From an uncultured Acetatifactor sp. (GTDB lineage: Bacteria > Bacillota > Clostridia > Lachnospirales > Lachnospiraceae): a stretch of DNA of 64,000 nucleotides. Made by a program: the position numbers and the translations under genes. The notes under the pieces were generated by a model. It saw nothing but the letters and a program-made list of their open reading frames with translations. It was not told the DNA's origin and ran no database searches. The stretch is taken from positions 4,858 through 68,857 of the forward strand of contig CAJTMX010000022.1 in the NCBI GenBank assembly GCA_910577235.1. The letters run 5' to 3'. Below, in pieces: positions 44,907-54,250 of this stretch. The first letter of the stretch is position 1. The number at the start of each line of letters is the position of its first letter.

Positions 44907-45009
44907 GAAATATCTCCTCTCATTTTTGTTTCCGTTAAACAATCGCAAAACTCAATGACTATGTCAGCCATATATGCCGGCATGGGGCAGGCAGTTTGCA
45001 TTATTGTAT

Positions 45010-45038
45010 AGTATACAATTTTCAAAAAAGGCTGTCAA
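45010..45038 (-). promoter_or_regulatory. Promoter of pyrK-pyrD, with palindrome over the -10
   Basis: On the minus strand TTGACA (45038-45033) and TATACT (45015-45010) are 17 bp apart. The -10 is covered by the palindrome ATTGTATAGTATACAAT at 45003-45019, a possible operator. I saw no PyrR-type leader structure in the 100 nt before pyrK. Confidence 0.75.
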
Positions 45039-45094
45039 ATCGAAAATAGGGTCCAACACACATATTTCCGTGGCGGCAACGGCAGTATCTTCTA

Positions 45095-45122
45095 TTGACT
45101 CTCCGGACATATCATGTAAAAT
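45095..45122 (+). promoter_or_regulatory. Promoter of AraC-type regulator
   Basis: TTGACT (45095-45100) and TAAAAT (45117-45122) are 16 bp apart, about 60 bp before the regulator start at 45186, divergent from pyrK. Confidence 0.6.
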
Positions 45123-45185
45123 AGAGATATCGGAAAATCCCACAGAACCCATACAGACGGAATACCCACAGGGAGAAGTGACTCT

Positions 45186-46052
45186 ATGGAGCTAAATACT
45201 ATATACAGACCTATCACAGCGACTCCGTTCCGCAGCGACAATAATTATACGGAATTTGAACCCAGCGATATCCTAAAGCCCTATGTCCGATGCTTTTGGG
45301 GAACGAGAGGAATTGTCACCCGCAGAAAGAGCAGTGTTGTCACGGAAGAGATCGTGACGCCTGATACTTGTGTAGATATAATGTTTACCGCAGATTATAC
45401 AAATAATAAGCTGGACAGCAGATTTCACGGGATAGATGACAGATCTTTCCGCTACCGTACCGATGTGGAAGACAGAGAACTTTCCACGTTTGCCATTCGA
45501 TTCTACGCCTGGGGAGCCGCCGCCTTCGCCCAAGAATCCATGAAAAAAACGAAAGGTGCCTACTTAGATGCCGAATATCATTTTTCCGAGATAAAAAGAG
45601 AGATTGAGAGACAGTTATTTTATAACGCCGATATCTGTCAGCTCATTCCGACAGTGGAGAAAGTATTGCTGAAAAACCTCCGTGTAAGGCCTCAAAATCA
45701 GGCTGTGCTGCAGGCCGTCTATGAGATACTGGCAAAAAGAGGAAATATCTTGATCGGCGACTTAAAGCGCAGGACTTTGATCAGCGAACGACAGCTTGAA
45801 AGGCTTTTTGACGAATATATCGGTATGTCCCCCAAAAGCCTGTCCGCAATCGTCAGATACCAATGTTTATGGAACGATCTAATATATAATAAAAGCTTTA
45901 ATACTCTGGACGCTGTATACAGGTACGGATATTCCGACCAGGCGCATCTATGCCATGATTTTAAGAAATACCACTCCATGAGTATGGCTGATGCCCGAGA
46001 GTATGCCCTGGGAAATGTCGGAAATATACAAGACTCATCCTCACGATCATAG
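45186..46052 (+). CDS. AraC-family regulator
   Basis: The 288-residue protein has an N-terminal DUF6597-like region (FEPSDILKPYVRCFWGTRG, VTPDTCVDIMF, FAIRFYAWGAAAF) and a C-terminal AraC helix-turn-helix pair at about 180-275 (GDLKRRTLISERQLERLFDEYIGMSPKSLS, DAVYRYGYSDQAHLCHDFKKYHSMS). Its start has GGGAGAAG in front. Two VOC-fold genes follow in the same direction, so it probably controls them. Confidence 0.87.
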   Translation: MELNTIYRPITATPFRSDNNYTEFEPSDILKPYVRCFWGTRGIVTRRKSSVVTEEIVTPDTCVDIMFTADYTNNKLDSRFHGIDDRSFRYRTDVEDRELSTFAIRFYAWGAAAFAQESMKKTKGAYLDAEYHFSEIKREIERQLFYNADICQLIPTVEKVLLKNLRVRPQNQAVLQAVYEILAKRGNILIGDLKRRTLISERQLERLFDEYIGMSPKSLSAIVRYQCLWNDLIYNKSFNTLDAVYRYGYSDQAHLCHDFKKYHSMSMADAREYALGNVGNIQDSSSRS

Positions 46053-46134
46053 TATGATGAGAACCATATACATCCGGTTGTATTATTTGAACGGTGGCGA
46101 TGTATCAAAATTATACGGAAACGGGAGGAGAACT

Positions 46135-46608
46135 ATGAAATTTTGCACCACACTTATCGCCGTACAAAATATGGAGCGGTCGCTGCAATTTTACCACGAT
46201 CTGTTTGACCAGGCCGTAGAAGTCGATCTGGGCTGGAACAAAACACTGACCTGTGGCTTGACCTTACAGGAACACTTTGATGAACTTGCCGGATTTCCTG
46301 CGGAAACCATGAAGTATCATTCTAATACCATGGAGCTCTATTTCGAGACGGAGGATTTTGATGAATTTCTTTCTGTCCTTGGCAAATATCCGGATGTAGA
46401 ACTGCTGCATGAACCGAAAACATTCCCCTGGCTACAAAGGGGGATACGCGTATTTGATCCGGACGGGCATTTGATCGAAGTGTCGGAAAGCATGTATTCA
46501 GTGGCGTGCAGACAGTTTCAACAGGGCAAAAATGTTGCGGAGACAGCTGAACTGATCCAGCATCCAACGCATGTGGTTGAAACCTGGTACAAAGAATATC
46601 TATCATAA
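46135..46608 (+). CDS. VOC-fold protein (glyoxalase/bleomycin-resistance type)
   Basis: I start at the ATG at 46135, behind GGGAGGAG, giving 157 residues; the longer open frame overlaps the regulator gene. The pattern MKFCTTLIAVQNMERSLQFYHDLFDQ and IRVFDPDGHLIEVSESM shows the two beta-alpha-beta-beta-beta units of the vicinal oxygen chelate superfamily. A C-terminal helix-turn-helix-like extension (QFQQGKNVAETAELIQHPTHVVETW) follows. Substrate unknown. Confidence 0.85.
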   Translation: MKFCTTLIAVQNMERSLQFYHDLFDQAVEVDLGWNKTLTCGLTLQEHFDELAGFPAETMKYHSNTMELYFETEDFDEFLSVLGKYPDVELLHEPKTFPWLQRGIRVFDPDGHLIEVSESMYSVACRQFQQGKNVAETAELIQHPTHVVETWYKEYLS

Positions 46609-46619
46609 AGGAGAATACT

Positions 46620-47048
46620 ATGGAAAAGAAAATCGAAATAATACCCTATCTGTCATTTCACGGAAACTGCGAGGAGGCGCTCAAGACCTATATTGAGGCT
46701 TTCGGCGGCGAGATTTACGGCATGTCCCGCTGGTCCGAGGAGACGTATGAAGTGACACCGGAACAGATCGGCAAGGTGATGCATACAGAATTTGCGCTGG
46801 GTAATACCCATATGGCGGCAGGAGATACTTTTGACGGCGCGGAAGTGAATACGGACATAAAGCTGATGGTCCATATGGACTCGCAGGAGGAGGCTGCGCA
46901 TACTATTTCCGTACTGGCGGAGGGCGGAACCGTCCTCTCCCCGTTAAAGCCCCATCCCAAGCCGGACGACGGCGGCTGCGGCTCTGTCACGAAGGATCGT
47001 TTCGGCTTTACATGGATCATCACATGCCCCAATCCCGCTAAGCAGTAA
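46620..47048 (+). CDS. PhnB-like VOC-fold protein
   Basis: The 142-residue protein starts IEIIPYLSFHGNCEEALKTYIEAFGGEIYGM and has DGGCGSVTKDRFGFTWII near the end, the pattern of the PhnB/3-demethylubiquinone methyltransferase-like VOC subfamily. Members are small cytosolic homodimers of mostly unknown role. AAAGGAG lies before the ATG and the gene is 11 bp from the previous one, so the two form an operon. Confidence 0.88.
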   Translation: MEKKIEIIPYLSFHGNCEEALKTYIEAFGGEIYGMSRWSEETYEVTPEQIGKVMHTEFALGNTHMAAGDTFDGAEVNTDIKLMVHMDSQEEAAHTISVLAEGGTVLSPLKPHPKPDDGGCGSVTKDRFGFTWIITCPNPAKQ

Positions 47049-47218
47049 GGTTTCATCCATGCCTCCCATGTGGACATGCCCATCTGGTCGTGCCATATGG
47101 GAGACAGACACCGGGTGTCCGGAAAATAATCTCCATTCCCGCTTTGTGCCGTGTCCATTTTGACTCTGTCGCGGTATGATTTTCCTGAAAGGAAGACAAT
47201 AGCTCCAAGTAATCAGAC

Positions 47219-47259
47219 GGGCAGTACCCATATTGGGAACTGCCCGCCCATTATTTTTT
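47219..47259 (+). terminator. Terminator after VOC genes, at pyrC 3' end
   Basis: GGGCAGTACCC (47219-47229) pairs with GGGAACTGCCC (47235-47245), followed by a T-rich TTATTTTTT at 47251-47259 in the plus direction. The T run coincides with the last codons of pyrC, so it also lies at the end of pyrC on the other strand. Confidence 0.6.
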
Positions 47260-48573
47260 CGGATACCTGTACACCACCTTCCCTCCGCAGACTGTGGCCT
47301 TTACTACGCCGTGCAGTTCCCGGCCGGTAAAGGGACTGTTGCTGGACCGGGAGAGGTACTCCGTGAAGACCTGCGTCGCCTCCGTGTCCACCAAAATGAT
47401 ATCCGCAGGGCCGCCCTCCGCCAGATAGCCCGCGTCCAGACGGTACATAGATGCCGGGTTAGTACTCATCTTCTTGAGCACGCTCTTCATGGTCAGATAG
47501 CCGCCGTTGACCAGTTCCGTGATCGCCAGAGGCAGAGCGGTCTCCAGGCCGATGATGCCGCTGGGGGCTTTGGTGATATCCTGGGCCTTCTCCTGGGCTG
47601 TGTGGGGCGCATGGTCTGTGGCGATCAGGTCTATGGTGCCGTCCGCCAGTCCCCGGATGATGGCCTGCCGATCCTCCTCTTCCCGCAGAGGCGGATTCAT
47701 CTTGGCCAGCGTGCCATGCTGTATGGCCGCCTCCTCTGTCAGCGTAAAATGATGGGGGGTTGCCTCCGCATGGATATTGTGTCCCTTCTTTTTGGCCTGA
47801 CGCACCAGCTCCACCGCCTCCCTGCTGCTGATATGCTGGATGTCGATGCAGGCCCCCGTCTCCAGAGCGATCTGCAGATCCCGCTCCACCATGGAGATCT
47901 CCGCCTCTCTGGGGGAGCCGCCGATGCCGTAATACTCGCTGGCCCGGCCCCGGTTGACGCCGTTGTTGGCGATCTGTCCGGGGTCTTCCTCGTGAAAGCT
48001 GACAGGCATATCCAGACGCGCCGCCTTCTCCATGGCCCTGCGGACGATATCCGGGTCCATGATGGGGATTCCGTCGTCGGTAAAACCTGCCGCTCCCGCC
48101 GCTGCCAGAGCGTCCATATCCACCAGCTCCCGGCCCTGCATACCCACGGTCACGGTGGCGCAGGACTGTACATGAATGCCTGTGGTTCTGCCCTTTTCCA
48201 ACACATAGCGCAGAGTCTCCTCACTGTCCACCACAGGTTTTGTATTGGCCATCAGCACTACCGTGGTGAAACCGCCCCGGGCTGCCGCCGCGGCCCCCGT
48301 CAGGATATCTTCCTTGTGCGTTAGTCCGGGGTCCCTAAAATGCACATGCACGTCCACAAGCCCCGGAGCCACCAGCATCCCCCGGGCGTCCAGCACCTGG
48401 ATGTCCGACACACGGGTGTCCCACACCCGACATTTTTCTTGCTCCGTCTCCGTCAGGCTCTCCCGCAGTTTCCTGCCTATTTTCCTGATCCGGCTCCCCT
48501 CGATGAGAATATCGTAATTGCCCTCTAAGCCCGACTTGGGATCTATCATATATCCGTTCTCAATCAGCAGCAT
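47251..48573 (-). CDS. pyrC: Dihydroorotase
   Basis: The ATG at 48573 follows AGGAGG and gives 440 residues; the open frame runs on upstream without a start site. The metal site is in DVHVHFRDPGLTHKEDILTG, then HISSREAVELVR, and IATDHAPHTAQEKA. This is the class I dihydroorotase, forming dihydroorotate from carbamoyl aspartate in pyrimidine synthesis. It lies apart from pyrK-pyrD and is followed by a terminator hairpin. Confidence 0.95.
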   Translation of the reverse strand: MLLIENGYMIDPKSGLEGNYDILIEGSRIRKIGRKLRESLTETEQEKCRVWDTRVSDIQVLDARGMLVAPGLVDVHVHFRDPGLTHKEDILTGAAAAARGGFTTVVLMANTKPVVDSEETLRYVLEKGRTTGIHVQSCATVTVGMQGRELVDMDALAAAGAAGFTDDGIPIMDPDIVRRAMEKAARLDMPVSFHEEDPGQIANNGVNRGRASEYYGIGGSPREAEISMVERDLQIALETGACIDIQHISSREAVELVRQAKKKGHNIHAEATPHHFTLTEEAAIQHGTLAKMNPPLREEEDRQAIIRGLADGTIDLIATDHAPHTAQEKAQDITKAPSGIIGLETALPLAITELVNGGYLTMKSVLKKMSTNPASMYRLDAGYLAEGGPADIILVDTEATQVFTEYLSRSSNSPFTGRELHGVVKATVCGGKVVYRYPKK

Positions 48574-48747
48574 GTCACGCCTCCTGTTCTTTCCCACTTA
48601 AACGGGGGATGATAATACGTTCTTATGCATAGCAGCTCTTCACAAAGGAAACCGCTATTATTTATTCATTGTAAGTGTACCATGTTTCCGTCCCGTTGGA
48701 AAGAAAAAACAGCTTTGTATCCGAACTTTTAATCCGCAACATCAATT

Positions 48748-48778
48748 GAAAAAGGCCACGCCCCGGCGCAGCCTTTTA
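48748..48778 (-). terminator. Terminator of sugar transporter operon
   Basis: AAAAGGC and GCCTTTT form the stem with a GC-rich inner part, and on the minus strand the T run CTTTTTC follows. It lies 20 bp after the stop of the second permease gene. Confidence 0.65.
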
Positions 48779-48797
48779 TATTGCTGATTCTTCCTGA

Positions 48798-49694
48798 TCA
48801 TTCCTTCACGCCGCCTATGGTAAGGCCCGTCACAAAATATCTCTGCAAAAACGGGTACAGGCAGATAATGGGCAGCATGGTGACAACGGTGGCAGCGGCC
48901 CGGATGGTGATGGGGGTAACTGCCGCCGTGCTGTACTTGGCAGAGTCCGCGCTGCCGCTCTGCTGCATTACCGAGGACAGCAGTTTCATCAACTCGTACT
49001 GCAAAGTGGTGTACTCTGTCTTCATACGGTTATACAGCATGGCGTCAAACCAGGAATTCCACTGCCCCACCGCCACAAACAGAGCGATGGTGGCATATAC
49101 CGGTTTGCACAGGGGAGAGATGATCCGGACAAAGATGGTCCAGTATCCGGCCCCGTCCAGCTGCGCCGATTCCTCCAGACTGTCGGGCAAGCCCGTCATA
49201 TAGGTGCGGATCACCAGCATATTCCATGCGCTGATCATGCCGGGCACCACGTATACCCAGAAACTGTTGGTCAGCCCCAGATTCCGGTACAGCATAAACG
49301 TAGGAATCATTCCGCCGTTGACGTACATGGTGATCACCCAAAACAGGGACAGTTCCCGTTTAAACATAAAGCGCTTTCTGCTGACCACATAGGCCAGCAG
49401 AGCGTTTACCACCAGAGCGGAAACCGTGCCTATCACTGTTCTGGCCACTGTGATCTTAGCTCCGGTCACCAGATTCTGCATCCCCAGAACCGTGGTGTAA
49501 TTCTTGACGGCAAATTTCCTCGGCCACAGATATATGCCGCCACGCACGGCATCAATCCCGTCGTTAAAAGAGATTGCCACCGTATTCAGCACCGGATACA
49601 GCGTTATGATCACAAACGCGATCATAAACAGCCCGATAAAGAGAGAAAACAATCTATCCCCAAATGTATGTTTGATCTTATTCTTCTTTTTCAT
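48798..49694 (-). CDS. CUT1 ABC transporter permease (LplC/YtcP type)
   Basis: The 298-residue protein has six membrane helices and the EAA loop ESAQLDGAGYWTIFVRIISPLCKP at about 195-220. It is the second permease of a carbohydrate importer of the LplB/LplC or YtcP class. The cognate ATPase is not in the locus, as is usual for this class, which shares a general MsmX-like ATPase. It lies 12 bp after the first permease gene. Confidence 0.9.
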   Translation of the reverse strand: MKKKNKIKHTFGDRLFSLFIGLFMIAFVIITLYPVLNTVAISFNDGIDAVRGGIYLWPRKFAVKNYTTVLGMQNLVTGAKITVARTVIGTVSALVVNALLAYVVSRKRFMFKRELSLFWVITMYVNGGMIPTFMLYRNLGLTNSFWVYVVPGMISAWNMLVIRTYMTGLPDSLEESAQLDGAGYWTIFVRIISPLCKPVYATIALFVAVGQWNSWFDAMLYNRMKTEYTTLQYELMKLLSSVMQQSGSADSAKYSTAAVTPITIRAAATVVTMLPIICLYPFLQRYFVTGLTIGGVKE

Positions 49695-49706
49695 GATCTG
49701 GACCTC

Positions 49707-50651
49707 CTAGAACAGCCGTTCTTCGCCGGCACGTTTTGCCCATGCGTTGGTTAGCATGATCAGCGCGATACTCACCGCGCTCTTAAATATACCGGCTGCG
49801 GTACCCAGGGAATAATCGTTCTGGCTAATGCCCCATTTCAGCACATATATATCGATGGTCTGGGACACGCTCTGCACCAGCCCGTTGCCCAGCAGATACT
49901 GGACTTCAAACCCGGCGTTCAGCACATTGCCCACATTCATGAGCAGCAATATGATGATGGTAGGCTTGATTCCGGGAAGGGTGATATAGCGGATCTTTGC
50001 AAGCCTTCCGGCCCCGTCTATGGACGCCGCCTCATATAGGCAGGGATCTATGGAGGTGATCGCCGCCAGATAGATGATTGCATTCCAGCCCGTCTCCTTC
50101 CAGCAATTGGCAAAAGCCACAATAGGCCAGAAATATTGGGTATGAGCAAAGAAGTTGATCGCCTGTTTAATGATACCTGCCCGCATCAGCAGATCGTTGA
50201 TGATACCGGTGCTGGACAGGGCATCGTGCAATATGCCCGTAACAATGATCCATGAAAGGAAATGGGGCAGATAGGAAACCGTCTGTATGGTCTTTTTAAC
50301 CACGGAATTGCGGATTTCATTGAGGAGAATGGCAAACAGGATCGCCATCACCGTAGTGGTCAACAGATTCAGCGCGCCCATGCAAAAAGTGTTTCGTATC
50401 ACTTTAATAAATGTCGCATCGGAGAAAAGAAACTTGAATTTGTCCAACCATATGAATTTGGAACCCAGCAGGCCGTTCTTGGGCTTGTAATTCTGAAATG
50501 CCATCACCCACCCGGTCAGAGGGAGATAGTAAAAGATAAATCCATACACCACCATAAAGAAAGATATGATCAAAAGGGCCTTCTGCCTCTTGACCTCTTT
50601 CCATGTGATTCGCTTTTCTTTCTTAACTTTGGAAACTCGCGCTCGCGCCAT
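49707..50651 (-). CDS. CUT1 ABC transporter permease (LplB/YtePermease type)
   Basis: The 314-residue protein has a cytosolic N-terminus and six helices, with the EAA motif YEAASIDGAGRLAKIRYITLPGIKPT. It forms the heterodimeric pore with the 298-residue permease. Start and stop are in a tight operon with the solute-binding protein upstream. Confidence 0.9.
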   Translation of the reverse strand: MARARVSKVKKEKRITWKEVKRQKALLIISFFMVVYGFIFYYLPLTGWVMAFQNYKPKNGLLGSKFIWLDKFKFLFSDATFIKVIRNTFCMGALNLLTTTVMAILFAILLNEIRNSVVKKTIQTVSYLPHFLSWIIVTGILHDALSSTGIINDLLMRAGIIKQAINFFAHTQYFWPIVAFANCWKETGWNAIIYLAAITSIDPCLYEAASIDGAGRLAKIRYITLPGIKPTIIILLLMNVGNVLNAGFEVQYLLGNGLVQSVSQTIDIYVLKWGISQNDYSLGTAAGIFKSAVSIALIMLTNAWAKRAGEERLF

Positions 50652-50757
50652 AGCATCACTCCTATTTTAGATATGAAGAAAGGGTGGCAACAGTCTTTCC
50701 GTATGAAATAACCATTGCCACCTCTCTCATGCAATTACTTAAAGATTATGGCCAGCC

Positions 50758-52494
50758 TTATTTAAAAGTGTCCAGGATCTCCTGCATTTCTGCGATAAAG
50801 TCCTCGGGCTTGCACGCTTTGTACGCGGTCATGTAATCCGCCCATCCCTTTTCAAAGTCAGGAGCCATGACTACCTTGGGCAGCCATTCATGCTTGCACT
50901 CGCCCATCAGCGCCCAGGCAAGACCGCCGGGAGTCTCGGTGGTAAAGTTGTTGGAGTAGCTGTACATGGGGAACCAGGGAGCGTTCTCTTCCACCACAGA
51001 GCCGATCATCTCCGGATAAGTGGTCACACCGTAAGCGTTGAAACAGTCTACCAGAGGCTGTGCCATACCGTTCATAAACTCGGAAGGCTGCTCGGTGGGA
51101 ACCATGGCGTTCTTGCCGTCCTGACTGGTGCCGCCCCACTGAGGGAAATAGCTGTAATCACACATATGGGATGCCTTGTAGGCGGTGTCGGCGCATCTCT
51201 GCCTCATCTCGTCGGTGCGGTAGTACAGGCCGTTCTCGTCAACCAGATAGTCAACACCCTCCACACCCCAGAAACGCAGGTCATGCAGTTCCTGATCCAT
51301 GCAGATATCCACCATAAACTTAAACGCCTTGTCGGGGTCCTTGCAGTCCACGGAGATAGCTATGCCGCTGGCCTGGTTTACGGTGTCGCCGTAGGTATGC
51401 CATCTGTTCTCCATGCCCGGCTCGGTAGTCAGTCCCAGAGGCACATAATTGCAGCCCTTTTGATCAAGTCCCTGAGACTTGAACACATCGTTCACGGTGT
51501 AGGCAAAATCCCACCACTGGTCGACCATGCCCAGCACGCGGCCGGTGGACAGCTTAGCTATGTACTCGTCATAGGTCTGGGTGAAACTCTCGGGATCTAC
51601 AAAGCCTTTCTGATACTCCTCGTTCAGCTTTTTGAAATAAGCGATTGTATCCTCGGAAGTGTTGTAGTCCTCCACCGTCATGGTAGCCTTGTTAACCAGC
51701 ACGGAACCGTCATTGGGATAACCGCCCAGGAACTGGCCCGCGTTCTCCAGACAGAAATATCTCCAGTCCTCACAGAGAATGGTATAGGCGATATTGGTCG
51801 TGCCGTCCTCCATGGTGGGGTTAGCCTCCATGTATCTCTCCAGCAGATCAAAATATTCGTTCATGGTCTGGATCTTTGGATAGCCCGCCCACTCCAGCAC
51901 TCTCACCTGAATCCAGAACGCCTCGTCATTGTGCGTAGTGGCCTTGCTCTCCCCATAGGTGTTGCCGAAGGGATTGATCCAATAGATATGACCGTCCGGC
52001 TGACGGAACTTATCCCATTCCTCCTGGGTAAACCAGGTGTCTCTGAACTCGGGATACTGATCTATATAATCGTCCAGCGGTAACAGCGCGCCCGCGTCCA
52101 CCAGCATGGACATATCATCACTGTCAATAAAATCGGGATATTCGCCGCCCGCGATCAGAGTACCCGTGGCCTCGGATGCGGTCTGGCCCGTCAGCCAGGT
52201 CTCCTTTACTCTGACACCTGTCTTCTCGGCGATGATCTGGGCGATTTCATTGTCGTCATTCTTCTCGGAGCCGGGCATGGTGATAAAATAGGAAAACTCG
52301 GTTATCTCGGTATTGCCGCCTGTGCTGCCAGTTTCCCCGGAGCCCCCGGTATTCTCGGTGGCAGTGCTGCCGGAATTTCCGCCGCCCGCGTTGCCGCCGC
52401 CATTGCCTCCCTCTCCCCCCTGGTCTCCGCATCCTGTCAAAGCGGATATTGCCATAACGGAAACCAGAAACATGGAAAGTAATTTCTTTTTCAT
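50758..52494 (-). CDS. Solute-binding lipoprotein of CUT1 transporter
   Basis: The 578-residue protein has a lipobox LTGC and a long Gly/Ser/Asn-rich linker (residues 25-60) before the binding domain. The pattern (ITEFSYFITMPGSEKNDDNE, IAEKTGVRVKETWL, FKFMVDICMDQELHDL) is that of the large LipO/YtcQ family. It captures a sugar or oligosaccharide for the two permeases downstream. It lies between the two-component system and the permeases, with a likely promoter at 52555-52583. Confidence 0.9.
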   Translation of the reverse strand: MKKKLLSMFLVSVMAISALTGCGDQGGEGGNGGGNAGGGNSGSTATENTGGSGETGSTGGNTEITEFSYFITMPGSEKNDDNEIAQIIAEKTGVRVKETWLTGQTASEATGTLIAGGEYPDFIDSDDMSMLVDAGALLPLDDYIDQYPEFRDTWFTQEEWDKFRQPDGHIYWINPFGNTYGESKATTHNDEAFWIQVRVLEWAGYPKIQTMNEYFDLLERYMEANPTMEDGTTNIAYTILCEDWRYFCLENAGQFLGGYPNDGSVLVNKATMTVEDYNTSEDTIAYFKKLNEEYQKGFVDPESFTQTYDEYIAKLSTGRVLGMVDQWWDFAYTVNDVFKSQGLDQKGCNYVPLGLTTEPGMENRWHTYGDTVNQASGIAISVDCKDPDKAFKFMVDICMDQELHDLRFWGVEGVDYLVDENGLYYRTDEMRQRCADTAYKASHMCDYSYFPQWGGTSQDGKNAMVPTEQPSEFMNGMAQPLVDCFNAYGVTTYPEMIGSVVEENAPWFPMYSYSNNFTTETPGGLAWALMGECKHEWLPKVVMAPDFEKGWADYMTAYKACKPEDFIAEMQEILDTFK

Positions 52495-52554
52495 AAATTT
52501 CTCCCTCCTACTGTTAGATTTTGTTTAGTCAGTCAGTATACTTCCTACGCTATA

Positions 52555-52583
52555 ATTGTAGATTTAGCACGACATATTCACAA
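52555..52583 (-). promoter_or_regulatory. Promoter of solute-binding protein operon
   Basis: On the minus strand TTGTGA (52583-52578) and TACAAT (52560-52555) are 17 bp apart, about 60 bp before the start of the lipoprotein. The upstream response regulator of the AraC type would be its natural activator. Confidence 0.5.
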
Positions 52584-52666
52584 CCAGACAAACTATAGGA
52601 AAAACCCTACAAATTATAGTTGCACAATGTCATCCATGATTTGCAGGGCTTTTTCGTCAACATGCA

Positions 52667-54250
52667 CTATGTCCGATTCTGCTTTCTGTATTTGGTGGGA
52701 GTGCATCCCTTCATAGCCAAAAAACGGTTGATAAAATAATCGCTGTCCCTATATCCCACTTTTTCCGCAATCTCGTAGATCTTCATGTCCGTGTGCAGCA
52801 GTAGCTCCTCGGCCCGCTCCATTCGGATGCGGTTCAGGCGGTCCTTGAAAGATTCGCCGTATTGCTTTTTAAAGATCTGACCCAGATAGGCCGCATTGAT
52901 AAAATACTTGGCTCCCATATCCTTCAGTGTCAGATTCTCCCTAAAGTTCGATCTCATATCATTCTCTATCTGTCCCAGAACCGCCTGGGACTGGTTTCTG
53001 CGCAACTGCATCAGATAGTCTCCATAGTCCATAAGCATTCTGGTCATGGCTTTCCCGCCATCCTCCATGTCCGTCTGTTCAAACGCGCAGCGGCTGATAA
53101 AGCGCAGCACTTCATGCTGATCGATGTTCTCGTCGATCCCTGTGGCAAGCCTGAGCAGCTTTACAAACAGATATCGGAAAACCATATTGACGCTGCGGCT
53201 CTCCAGACAGCACAGTTCGCCGAACAGTTTCCCCGCGCCGGAGGCGATGGCATCCTTCTGGTTGTGCTTGACCATATGTACCAACTCGTCCACACCTTCT
53301 CTGTCCACCTGTTTCTCCAGTAATCCCCAGTCGTTCTCTTCTATGCCCTCCAGATCTTCCCCTGATTCCAGCCCCAGCAGCAGCCGGGCCATCCGCACCG
53401 TTCTGACGGAGTCAGCGATCCTCTCCAGGCTCTCCACTTTGCCACCCACCACCAGCCGCACAGGGAATCCCATTCCCCGGGTTACGCGCTCTTTCAGCCG
53501 CCCCTGATATTCCTGTTCCGTAAGCCCCCCTGACGCACCGAGAAGCTCCTCGCTATAGAGGATTGCCACGTCATGGTTCTCCCCCTGGACCGAGATATCA
53601 AAGATACACCTGTATTCCTCCCCCGGCAGTTCCTTAAGACATTTCTGATAGAGCTGCTTTTGCAGCCTCCTGCGCTCTTCCTTAGGCAAAGCGCAGGTCA
53701 TGGCTCCGTCCTCCACCTCCACACAGATATAGCGGCATCCATGACACTCACCCAGATACTGCCTGACGCATTCCCGGTTCTCCTCGTCATATTTACCTCT
53801 TATCAAAGCGATCATATTGCGGGTAAAAAACTCCTTCGCGATCAGGGAGTCATCCCTTTCCTTACGCCTTTCCTCCTCCTTAAGAGCCCTGACTTTTCTC
53901 AGCACATGTATCAGTTCTTCACAGCTGATTGGCTTTAAGAGATAATCCATACAGCCGTATTTCAATGCCGTTCTGGCATACTCAAAGTCACTGTACCCGC
54001 TCATCATAACGAAATACGTCCGGGAAATCCCCCTTTTGCGCGCCTCCTCCAGAAAGGCAAGCCCGTTCATCTGGGGCATACGAATATCCGCCAGCACCAG
54101 ATCCGGTTGCGCCTGCTGTATGGCTGCCAACGCCTCCCGGGCGCTGCCTGCCTTTCCGGCAATTTCAAACCCCTCCTTTTCCCAATCGATCAATACGGGC
54201 AAGCCCTGCAGGATATAAGGCTCGTCATCCACCAACAGCACTTTCAACAT
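52667..54250 (-). CDS. Response regulator, AraC type (YesN-like)
   Basis: The 527-residue protein has a receiver domain with Asp55-type phospho-acceptor in LVLADIRMPQMNG (about 50-62), a central linker of about 270 residues, and a C-terminal AraC helix-turn-helix (TLKDMGAKYFINAAYLGQIFKKQYGESFKDRLN, IYEIAEKVGYRDSDYFINRFLAMKGCTPTKYR). It overlaps the histidine kinase gene by 7 bp. It likely activates the adjacent sugar transporter genes. Confidence 0.92.
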   Translation of the reverse strand: MLKVLLVDDEPYILQGLPVLIDWEKEGFEIAGKAGSAREALAAIQQAQPDLVLADIRMPQMNGLAFLEEARKRGISRTYFVMMSGYSDFEYARTALKYGCMDYLLKPISCEELIHVLRKVRALKEEERRKERDDSLIAKEFFTRNMIALIRGKYDEENRECVRQYLGECHGCRYICVEVEDGAMTCALPKEERRRLQKQLYQKCLKELPGEEYRCIFDISVQGENHDVAILYSEELLGASGGLTEQEYQGRLKERVTRGMGFPVRLVVGGKVESLERIADSVRTVRMARLLLGLESGEDLEGIEENDWGLLEKQVDREGVDELVHMVKHNQKDAIASGAGKLFGELCCLESRSVNMVFRYLFVKLLRLATGIDENIDQHEVLRFISRCAFEQTDMEDGGKAMTRMLMDYGDYLMQLRRNQSQAVLGQIENDMRSNFRENLTLKDMGAKYFINAAYLGQIFKKQYGESFKDRLNRIRMERAEELLLHTDMKIYEIAEKVGYRDSDYFINRFLAMKGCTPTKYRKQNRT

